A DNA stretch of 64,000 bases from assembly GCA_029449245.1 (NCBI GenBank), contig JANATF010000010.1, positions 1,736,001-1,800,000 of the forward strand. Direction: 5' to 3'. Within the stretch, counting starts at the first letter, position 1. The number at the start of each line of letters is the position of its first letter. Origin of the DNA: Mortierella alpina. Its lineage: Eukaryota; Mortierellomycota; Mortierellomycetes; Mortierellales; Mortierellaceae. The notes beneath the pieces are model-generated. The model was not told the DNA's origin. It was given only the letters and a program-made list of their open reading frames with translations, and made no database searches. A program made the position numbers and the translations under genes. Positions 55,491 through 64,000 of the stretch are shown here, in pieces.

Positions 55491-58400
55491 ATGGGCGTGG
55501 CCGGTCTCTATCAACGGCTCAAGGCAAAAGGGCTCTGTCCACCTCCTGTGCATCCCTCCAGTCTGGCAGGCAAGATGTTCCATGTCGATTTCCTGGGTTG
55601 CTACTTCGCCCCGCTACTGCACCAGTTGCAAACGGATAGCTCGATCGAGAACGGGCACAGGATTGGCGTTCGTCTCGGCGACACCATCGTGGAGACCTTT
55701 GGGCAGCACTGTCTTGTGCACTGTGATGGAGCAGCTACAAAGGAGAAAGAGAAGGCACACCAGGAACGGCAAGAGAAGAGGAATAAGGCCAAGGAGAGGA
55801 TGGAGAGGGCGTTGAGCAGCATGAAGGAGCGCTCGCTCGCGGGGAAGTGGACATCGAGAGCGGTCGTTGAAACCATCCGGAAATGCCTCAAGAGAGTGTT
55901 CATTGTCCCTGCTGCGACCATGGCGGCTGTCCTGGAAGGTCTGGCATCAAAAGTCACTCTTTGCCGGTGCACCTTTGAAGCAGACATGTGCATAGCTGGG
56001 CTGGCTTCGAATCAGATAGACGCCGTGGCCGTCTCCGGGGACAGCGATTTACTTTGCTTTGAGGGCGTGATAACCGTCCTCCGTCCACTTCCCAACCACC
56101 AGGGCTATGGAGTTTACTCGAAGGGAGCCGCTCTAAAGGCTTTGGGACTACCCACTGAGAAGCACCTGGCTCTGCTGGCGACAGTCTCCAACAATGACTT
56201 CTCCAAGAACATCGAAGGACTCGGCCTCGCTAGGAACACCGACATCATCGAGAGGATCCCGAGCACCACGAGCGCAGCTATGCTGGATCTCTACTGCTCG
56301 GTTGCGGCGACCAAAGTCTCAGCTGAGGTCGCACCAAGTCATTTTGAAAACGCGAGCCACGTCTTTTTGGACAAAAGAGCCACGCCGGTTGAGACCCCCC
56401 CTGCCAGACACGACTCGGACTTTACAGACGGGGTTACAGAACTTGAGCGGCTCATGCAAATGCGCGTGGCGATGAAGGCGCAGAGAGCGAAGAGTCTGAT
56501 GACCTCGCCACCCTTTTACATCGCTCGCAAGTCTCATCCAAATCAGTTTCGACCTGTGTTCAAGAGCAAGAGGTCCATCCTTGCGGGTCACAAATACAGC
56601 GATGTGACAAAATCCAAGCTCCATGACCACCAGCTTCCGCCCCGAGTTCCAAGACCTCGTCCCCGACCACCGGCAGCGAAAAAGTCCATTGTCAAGAAGG
56701 CTCGAAAAGGGAAGAAGAAGACCAAACCGTCGGAGAAAAAGCGACAACTGCGCTCAGCTATTGTTGACGATCACCAGCTACGGAGTAGATTCCAAACCAA
56801 GGCTCTCACGATTGGATCGGTGACCAGGCGCATCGTGGATATGGGCTTGGATCGACAGAAGGCTGAGATATTGCGGAGGCAATTGCAGGCAGCTGTGTTC
56901 TTGCTGAACGACATTCAGCTCAGAGCGTATTACGCCATGGCCATTTACATTACCCACCTCCTCGACAACACCCCGCCCAACAGCCCCACCAGGATGGCAC
57001 TTTTAAATCAGATCATTGACGACGCAGGATTTATGAATAACCTCGGACGCATGTTGTATCATGGAGGGCCATCAGGCACAGGTGGATATGCGGCGAAGGC
57101 GACATCTACAAGACCCGCGGCGGAGTCGGCAAAAGAGGCCTACAGCCTGTTCTCGGAGATGACGAAGCTCCCCCCACTCAAACAGGACGTACCTGACCTA
57201 CCGATCACTGCGATGTCCGATATGGCGATGGTATCAGTACAAGCAGCGCTAAGATCTCACTACAGGAATTGTGTGGTGAGTGCCTAGAACCGATGTTTAA
57301 AGATGTCGCGGAAACGATCACTCGCTCACTCTCGTGCAATGCTGTTTGATTTCTAGTTTGAAGGGCACCCGAACCCTGACCCCGACGGAGTGAGTGACAT
57401 TGATCACTTCTTCAGCATGAACACCTCTGGCAAGTACTGCGATTTCCCAAAGGCCAAGCTAGCTACTGGATTTGTCGTTCTGTCCGAGACCGCACTCCTC
57501 GACATCTTCTATGCAAGAGACGACACCAAGAAGATTGTTCAGGATATTCTATGCGAACTGGGCCAAGAAGATCGGACCATGAACAAAAAAAAGAGGATGG
57601 AATTGGAGACGTTCAGGTTCAAGAATGCTGCAGTCGAGTACGTGAGGGACCATATCGGTCGTTTCATGGAGCGACTTTTCGGATGTGGTGGATATGCATC
57701 AGTATCAGTCCAGCAGAATGTCTCCGAGTCCCGGTACAGGTTGAGAGGGAGTATCGTGACCAACAGCCTGGAAGTTCACCTCTTAGCCTATGATACGAAG
57801 TGCCCTCGACGCAAAGCAACCAGCAGCGCAGAGCAGGAGGAGAATCGGGATCAGGACCTTGCTTGTGACATGGATGCTGAAATGGAAATTGAAGGCGGCT
57901 TCACTGCAGTTCGTGACCTCGACACAGACGCCAAGGACATGTTGCAGGCTCAGGTTGCCTCAGGAACTGCGACCATTGTGGCACAGAGTACCTTTGCAAC
58001 CGCTGCTCAAGGTTCATCAGAGGCCGAATCCACATCTCAAGCAGCATCAACAGCGTACGCGATCAACTGGCGCCAAAAGAGCAAAATTCTCGATAACTTG
58101 GAGGCTGTGCTGGACAAGCCAGAAGATCGGGAGGGGCTGACAGATGCAATTATTCTCGGAGCCGACCCTGGGGAGATTAATCCCCTTGTTATTGCCAAAC
58201 TGGACCCCAGACAGCCAAACGAGCGACATATCGTCAAGATCACCAGAAAAATGCACTACGTGCCCTATGCGCGCTACAGACAAGCGCTGGAGGCTCGCAA
58301 AGCGGATGCACGTATCGACAAAGCAGAGAGCAACATCCCGACTTTTTCACGAGCCACACTCTCTCAGTATTTCGCGTATATTTTGCAGCCCGCCTCTAGC

Positions 58401-58753
58401 ATTACATCAACAACCACATCATCTCCAGCCAGCATATCAACCAGCACATTAACCAACACATCAACCAACACGATTCTCAGCAAACTTCTTTCATTCTACC
58501 GATCGTCATGGGTATTGAAGAAGAGTTGGGATCTAAAAAAAGCTCAAAGGGCACTGATCGACTTGTCGATTAAAGCGATTCTGAGACTAGCAGGAGGATC
58601 CGAAGGGCGAAAGCGTGAGGAGGAGGAGGAGCGGCAAGTTGTTCTCTGTATTGGACTGGCCAGTTTTAACAGCCAGACTGGCCTTGCCTCGAAACACTCA
58701 CGACTTGAGCGACAGTTGGTGATCAAGGCAAGTGATCTCGATGACATTTTTGG

Positions 58754-58785
<32 letters not shown>

Positions 58786-59161
58786 CGAACAAGGAACTAA
58801 TTCTTGCAAGTAATAGGCCAAAGCCTTGGGGTATATTGTGCTGGGCGCACATGAATACTACACCTCCGCAAAGTGTCCACGGCAAGACTGTGACAACTTT
58901 TTGCGCCAGATCAAGGACCGAACAAGATACTGTCAGAGGTGCAAGATGTATTTTGATCGGGATGCAGTAGGATCAGAGAATATTGCGACGGTCTGCCAGG
59001 CTCAAATCGTGGATGGCCGTCGTCCTGCAAAGTACAAGCCGAAAGAGGATCAGCAGGCGGAGCAGCGAAAGGGGCAGGGAAGAAGGAGCAAGAGACCTGG
59101 AGTGGATGTGGATGTGCAGGAGAAGGCGGGGCCGACGACCAAGGTCCGGCGCCAGCTCTAA
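55491..59161 (+). CDS. XPG/FEN1-like nuclease fused to a Fanzor (TnpB-like) nuclease, copy 1
   Basis: Exons 55491-57275, 57357-58727 and 58817-59161, all phase 0, give about 1,166 aa. N-terminal part: MGVAGLYQRL start and all acidic residues of FEN1-type 5' nucleases, Asp33, Asp79, Glu163, Asp165, Asp184 (SGDSDLL), Asp186 and Asp236 (NNDFSKNIEGLG); then a basic linker (about 390-430). C-terminal part: RuvC-I Asp865 (LGADPGEINPL), a Ser/Thr-rich insert, a RuvC-II strand without Glu (LCIGLASFNSQTG), Glu1065 (AHEYYTSAKC), zinc ribbon Cys1072, 1077, 1091, 1094 and RuvC-III Asp1101 (FDRDAVGSENI). Fanzor proteins are RNA-guided DNA nucleases; XPG-type enzymes cut branched DNA. The combined role is inference. 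Intron 1 has donor GTGAGT; intron 2 is GC-AG and holds a long A run. Exon 1 has its own stop ten bases past its donor, so an unspliced XPG-only product is possible. Confidence 0.85.
58728..58816 (+). other. GC-AG intron with a long A tract
   Basis: Donor AAG|GCAAGT, acceptor AAGTAATAG; 89 bases with about 32 consecutive A (58753-58784). Reading through instead gives a Lys run, then the wrong frame, losing the zinc ribbon. The homologous copy-2 intron (63559-63709) has a GT donor at the same protein position. Confidence 0.7.
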
Positions 59162-59403
59162 AAAAGTTTATTGAGCCAGAAAGCTCATGACAAATTTGTA
59201 AGTGACATTGAACTCGCATGCTTTGCTTGCTCAAGGTCAACTGACACACCGTAGTTCTGACACTTTGCCTTGTGGATGCAGACGGCCCTCCTTCGTCTAC
59301 CTTTGAAAGCAGATTAGAAGGTAAGTGTCGCTATGTGTTTGGTAGTGTCTGAGACATCCCTCAGCCTCTAACTTTATGCGTTTCCTTTATAGAGAGTCGA
59401 CTG
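59162..59403 (+). ncRNA. Candidate guide-RNA region at the right end of the element
   Basis: The 242 bases between the Fanzor stop codon and the right inverted repeat have no coding frame. In known TnpB and many Fanzor systems the guide (omega) RNA comes from this position, overlapping the 3' end of the gene and ending at the element boundary. A small hairpin GAGC-CAGAAA-GCTC lies at about 59173-59186. Placement is by analogy only. Confidence 0.3.
59380..59403 (-). repeat. Right terminal inverted repeat of the XPG-Fanzor element
   Basis: 24 bp, exact reverse complement of 54593-54616, followed by TA. Confidence 0.92.
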
Positions 59404-59793
59404 TAGCAACCTCTCCGTTCTGCCATAAGCTGATGTGAAAGTCCTGTGACACAGTTACACAACCACGGTTGCATGCTGCATAGGCATCATGGGAATACTC
59501 AGCAGCAGATCTCAGCCACAGCATGAGCTGATAGCTAGCTTAATCGTGATCGCCTCAGCATTCTCCTCGCTCTTCTTGCTACCTCCGTCTCCGCTCCGTC
59601 TGTCAATCACTTCTCTCGTCTTCATTTAATACTGATTCAGCTCATCATTGTTCTCCTTTCATTCCGCCTCGGTTTCATTATCCTGTACGTTTCTCTTGTT
59701 TCCTCGTACTTGGTTTGGCCCTCGCTTTCCCTCTCTCCCATCCTTCTCCACCTCGCACTTCCATCCAACAATATTTTACAGAAACACAGAAGA
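59404..59793 (+). promoter_or_regulatory. Region between the two elements and leader of copy 2
   Basis: 390 bases. The first part holds no gene. From about 59555 it becomes pyrimidine-rich like the leader of copy 1. A leader intron fits 59685 (GTACGT) to 59781 (TTTTACAG), 12 bases before the ATG. No inverted repeat matching copy 1 is present, so the left end of copy 2's element is not identified. Confidence 0.5.
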
Positions 59794-62700
59794 ATGGGCG
59801 TGAGAGATCTTTGGGCCTTGTTGAAGGAAAAGAAGTTTGATCCAGGGATAGCCTACCGTACCACCCAAGTGCCAGTTCACGGGAGACGTCTCGTAGACCT
59901 GCAAGCTTGTTTTTTCCCCCAACTACAATGGGCATACACCACGGCGGCCACGGAAGTAGTAAGCCAGGCCAGCATCGAAAAGGCGCCGTCTCGTAAACTG
60001 GGAGAAAAAACAAACGTCGTCGTGTATGTAGATGGTGACCCAGCAGCCGAGAAGGATATCACCACCACGAAAAGGCAAAAGGACCGCACTGATTCCAAAC
60101 TGGCTGCCGCAAACCTGATGCAAGAAATGGCTAGTTGCGTTGAGAGAGAAATGGCCAAAAAAGCAGTTGGAGAGGAGTTTCTTGGCCGCGCTTAAACGAT
60201 GCTTCCGCCTTTCTCTCGAGCAAAAGCATGCACTTGCCGTATATCTTCGCTCCCAAGGTTGGACTGTCATCGAAGCTGAGTTTGAGGCCGATGTTCGCAT
60301 AGCACAGGACTGCGGTGATCAGGACATTGTTGTCTCCAGTGATAGCGATCTGCTGGCTTACAGCTCCGTGAAGACTGTGTGGCGGCCAGTCTCGGGGAAC
60401 CGATTCCTAGTGTATTCTCTGGAGCAGGTGCTTTCACATATGAATCTATCAAGGCAGCAGTTGACCGTGCTCGCCATCGTGTCGCAGAACGATTATTCAG
60501 CGAACGTCAAAGGCCTTGGCAGCAAGACCAACCTGTCCATAATCAAGTCGATTAGTGATACAGAAGGTAAAATTATCCGCTATGATTTGTATTGATGCAA
60601 ATCATGTAAACTCCCATTGCTTACCCTACTTTATTGCGGACAAAAAGATATCCACTCGATGATCAACGAGTATCTTAACAGCACCAGTGTCGCCAACCCC
60701 AACACCACGGATATCGACTTTGAGATCCCACAGCAGGTTTTTGTGTATATGGTTCAGACGCCGTCCGCCCTGCTACCTCTGGATGTGAGCGGCTACGATG
60801 AACTCAGGACTCAGTATTCTGATCTTGAAGCTCAGTATGCAACACTTCGAGACTATCAGCAAGAGGCTTCTAGGCAACAGCGAAGGTATGAGACTTTTTT
60901 TGTCCCTGGCATGCGTACGACTTTTCACTGCCGACTACAACTCGTTTTTCGATGAGCTCTAACTCAAAAGTCTGTCGACACAGGGAACGCACTGACCATC
61001 CCCCGCGCCAAAGAAGAGGTCGCAAGTTCAATGTTTATCGAACAGTTGAACCGGCAGCAGTTGCTCCAAGGAATGCCCCCCGACCTTCCAGTGGTCAGCC
61101 TCCCTTGCGCCCACGAGCACGATATAGCTACTCGACCGTTCCCGCAGACCCTATTCGTGTTCCGCCAGAGCAAGCAAGACCGTACAAGCAGCTGTACAGG
61201 AAGCCGTACAGGCCGCGGCCTGCTACCGAGGAGGAGTCAAACAGTGATAGCGACGACGACGATAGGACGACGAAGAGGCTGCCCCAAGACCAGGAACCGC
61301 ACTCCCCAATCGGCCTAGTAGCGTCACCCCTCGTGTGTCCACAAAGCGAGATCTATCCCGCCGGCATCCCACCCGTTCCTTGGCTATTGGGTCTTTGCAA
61401 AGAAACTGCATTCTAGCAAGCGTTGATCCCCCTGACCTCACATCGGCTTCGACCTCCACTGCGCAAGTCGACAGTACGATTCAGCGACCACGCATTGTAA
61501 CAGCCATCTGCGAGTTGACGCGCATCTGGAATGTCATCAAGCGTCTTGCGCAACGAGCCCTTTTGTACTTTTTCTCGGTGGATCTCCTTCCGACCAATCA
61601 CTCAGAGGGTCGTGACCTGTTAGCAGCCGCGCTTGCAGGTAAGGACAAGAAGGCAGCAAAAGGCGTGTTTAAAAGCATTCTCCTTCCCCTCCTTCACATG
61701 TTTGCTACGTCCAAGGTCACTTCTGCGAGGTCGAGGGCCGCTGGGATCGCCGTTGCAGTGTATGCAACGTACAAGGGGAGATATACACAGGATACCCGAA
61801 TTCTGGGTTCGGATAAGTCAACCTCTCTGCGTTGTTTGAGCCTTTGGCTAGCGCTTTGGCTAAAGAGATTGTCAATCATTGGAGTCTTCGTACCCGCTGA
61901 TATGGTGAAACACGCAAGTTAAGTTGTGTTGGTCGCTTCTATGTAGGCATAACTGTTATTGTTTTTTAGTCAGCGGGAACGCAACCCTAACATTGTAAAA
62001 TTCATACATATTCAGCTAGGAGACGCGGTTGATGCCAACGAGCTTCCAAAGAACATTATGACAGCGTTCACACAAGTACGAGCACTTGTAGAGCAGTCAA
62101 AGCGTCCGGTCATTGTTCCGATGTCACCCGTCAGGTATGGCTTTATGACATTATCAGAGCGAGAGCTCCTACTGTGTATACACCGGACATACCGCGCCGA
62201 GGTCGTCAAGGCTCTTGGTCCTTCTGCCAAAGTGGATGATTTGTATCAGGTCCTACTCACAAGCCTAGGCAACATGGCGCCAGGACAGTTTCTCTCCCAT
62301 CTGATGGTTCCAAGAGGTCCCGCGCAGAAGATTAGAGGCTATCGCACTTCACTTCAAACCGTGGCGCCAAAACTGGACGGAGCCGACTACATCTATGATG
62401 CGGCCAAGAAATATGCCCTCACAGGAACATTCCGAACGAACGATCTCGAGCTGCAAGTCATGGCTTTCGATACAAGAGTTCTGAAGGGGTTCAAGCCCGA
62501 CGCAACTCTTGCGCCCGGTCGGACTGATCCTAGAATGGGTAATACGCGGTACCTTACTGAGATTCGAAACGTTTACAAGTCCCCAGAGGATGTCGAACAG
62601 GCCTTTGGACCATTTCCAGATGAGTTGTGAGTACTTTTTTATCTTTGAGGATGTTTGTCGCATGCATTTTTGCAGCCGTTGTATTAATTCCAATTACTGG

Positions 62701-64000
62701 TTGTCTAGAGCGTTAGACCAGCTATGGATCGCGGGCATAGACTTGGGCCAGGTCGTAACCGCAGCAGTGAGCGTTCGGGTGCCAGTTCATTTCCATAATA
62801 CCGACTCAGAGTCTGATACGAATACCGATATGGATATGGAGGAGCACATCGACACGGACGGCGACACTGACATAGTGGAGGACAAAGACAGTGGCTGTAA
62901 TACAGACATTGAGGAGGATAACGACAGTGGCATTGATACGGACATGGATGAGGACAACAACAGTGGTACTGAAACGGACATGGAGGAGAATGAGGACCTG
63001 AACGAAATCATCACGCACTCCAGCAGCAGTGCAATAGCTATGATGGCGCCTGCCAATGGCCCTGACAGCTCCTTTCAGTTGGCTACAGTGATACAGGAAA
63101 CCAACAAGGTCGAAGACGACCATTTGGACCTTGTGTTGGAAGGGGGCACAATGCGGAACCTAAAGATTAAGCAAAAGGCGCTTTATCAGCCCAACTTTCG
63201 CTTCCAACGGGCCTTGGAGAGCAGAAAGACGGAGAAGGTCTGCGAAAGGGAAGTCAGCATCCTTCCAAAGAGAGGCGTGTCGGATAGGGAGGTCGTAGAG
63301 TTTTTAGACTCTGAGCAGACGGCCCACGCAGACTTGGATACGTACTACAACGGATCATTCACTCATCGTCGCATGGCATGGGATTTCAAAAAGGCCAAGG
63401 ACGCAGAAGTCGACACCGCCATCTCTGCCATAATGGACATGTTCAAGGAGGCACCAAGGGGCAAGGTGCTTGTGGCCGTTGGACTTGGAAAGTTTGGCTC
63501 TGGCGGATCAAGCTTACCTTCGAACCATGGAACCTTTGGAGCAAAACTCGTGAAGACGGTAAGACATCTCTTCCTATCACTATCACACACGTACACAACA
63601 CAACACTCGCTCGCACACACACGCACACACGTTCCTAAAGGCTTTCAAACAATTGTTCTCAAAATCGTGCAACGTTCTCATAATCCTTCTACGCTGTCTT
63701 CAACTATAGCTTCGTGCTGCAGGGATCGCCGTAGTTGGCATCAACGAGTACTACACCTCTCAGAGGTGTCCGTTTAATTCCCCTGTGGACCCTGCCAACC
63801 CTTGCGACCACGGCTTCGTCGCGCGCGTCCATATGAGACGCTCATATTGCCGCAAGTGCCATATGTATTTTCACCGTGACAGTCTCGCGTGCCAGAACAT
63901 GATCCTAGCCACGGCAACCCACGTAGCTATGCAAAAGCGGCCCTGGTTCCTTCAGCCACTGGACGACGATGGGGTTCCTCTATGGGATGAACTTAGTTAA
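59794..64000 (+). pseudogene. XPG-Fanzor fusion, copy 2: frameshifted XPG half, intact Fanzor half
   Basis: ATG 59794 (MGVRDLWALLKEKKF). XPG acidic residues recur: RLVDLQAC, YVDGDPA, EAEFEADVRIAQ, SSDSDLLAY, QNDYSANVKGLG. An extra base in the A6 run near 60158-60163 shifts the frame to a stop at 60195; without it the homology continues. Exons then fit to 60566, about 60648-60885, 60984 onward (a further frame change near 61263 and an unclear end near 61900), about 61970-62626, 62709-63558 and 63710-64000. Fanzor half: RuvC-I Asp in IAGIDLGQVV, an Asp/Glu-rich repeat (62814-62998), AVGLGKFGSGG, Glu in INEYYTSQRC, zinc ribbon with CRKC, and HRDSLACQNM. The stop is the last codon of the window. 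It may be a real pseudogene or contain sequence errors. Confidence 0.75.
62814..62998 (+). repeat. In-frame acidic repeat in copy 2
   Basis: About six imperfect 30-36-base units encoding variants of DTDMEEDNDSG, placed just after RuvC-I. Copy 1 has a Ser/Thr-rich insert farther along (58399-58480) in the same domain. Confidence 0.75.

Larger units (their letters stand above)
54593..59403 (+). mobile_element. DNA element with mariner/pogo-type ends carrying the XPG-Fanzor gene
   Basis: Perfect 24-bp inverted ends at 54593-54616 and 59380-59403, beginning CAGTCGACTCTCTATAAAGG, flanked on both sides by TA (54591-54592 and 59404-59405). CAGT...CTCTATAA ends with a TA duplication are typical of the pogo branch of Tc1/mariner. 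Total 4,811 bp. The only gene is the XPG-Fanzor gene at 55491-59161; no DDE transposase is present, so movement would need another source or the encoded nuclease. The left flank is a dead MULE; copy 2 begins 391 bases beyond the right end. Confidence 0.9.

Noticed and set aside
55491-57287. Exon 1 as a stand-alone XPG gene with stop at 57285
   Set aside because: The stop lies just after a strong GTGAGT donor that joins in phase to the Fanzor exon, and copy 2 shows the same order; kept only as a possible unspliced product.
58728-58970. Fanzor frame continuing through the A tract as poly-Lys
   Set aside because: It loses the zinc ribbon and RuvC-III, which resume in another frame right after a good acceptor; copy 2 has a clear intron at the same place.
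1-64000. tRNA or rRNA genes
   Set aside because: GGTTCGA-like matches (for example near 870) lack the paired A-box and acceptor stem; they belong to the LTR block.

Overview
The window reads as nuclear DNA of a filamentous fungus, most likely an early-diverging one (Mucoromycota, Mortierella-like; this placement is inference). The support is short spliced introns, clear fungal housekeeping genes (OST3/OST6, HID1, FCF2, an MFS sugar transporter), chromodomain-bearing Ty3/Gypsy elements and Fanzor-type (eukaryotic TnpB-like) genes. No tRNA, rRNA or CRISPR locus was found.

Bases 1-32,462 are a retrotransposon nest. A minus-strand element (A1, running off the left edge) has its 5' LTR split by a solo LTR (B'). 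B' is split by a plus-strand chromovirus (A2). A2 is split by a complete minus-strand Ty3/Gypsy element (B, 999-bp LTRs). A1 itself sits beside an old RT fragment (D). To the right, two nearly identical chromoviruses with 100-bp LTRs (C1 minus, C2 plus) lie head to head as an inverted repeat of several kb. C1 carries two 904-bp solo LTRs (E1, E2), each with a perfect 4-bp target duplication. The 3' LTR of C2 is split by a palindromic 790-bp element (H1), and a second element of the same kind (H2, 476 bp) follows 18 bp beyond the LTR end. Both have perfect terminal inverted repeats and 8-bp duplications, the hAT signature. A decayed third copy (C3) is cut by small solo LTRs (G1, G2).

Bases 33,461-52,338 are the host gene region: OST3/OST6 (+), HID1 (-, 12 exons), FCF2 (+), a Ser-rich hypothetical gene, a long coiled-coil protein and a sugar transporter (+). 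Degenerate Fanzor C-terminal fragments lie on both sides of or inside this island (about 32.7-33.2 kb and 46.8-47.2 kb), and a decayed MULE transposase lies at 52.9-54.4 kb.

Bases 54,593-64,000 hold what I consider the exciting system: two tandem genes that each encode an N-terminal FEN1/XPG-type 5' nuclease joined by splicing to a C-terminal Fanzor/TnpB-like RuvC nuclease with zinc ribbon. In copy 1 (about 1,166 aa) all the acidic residues expected of both nucleases are present. The gene lies inside a 4,811-bp DNA element with 24-bp perfect terminal inverted repeats and a TA target duplication, i.e. a Tc1/mariner-pogo-type element with no DDE transposase visible. Copy 2 has the same architecture, an intact RuvC half and at least one frameshift in its XPG half. 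Its stop codon is the last three bases of the window, so its right end is not visible.
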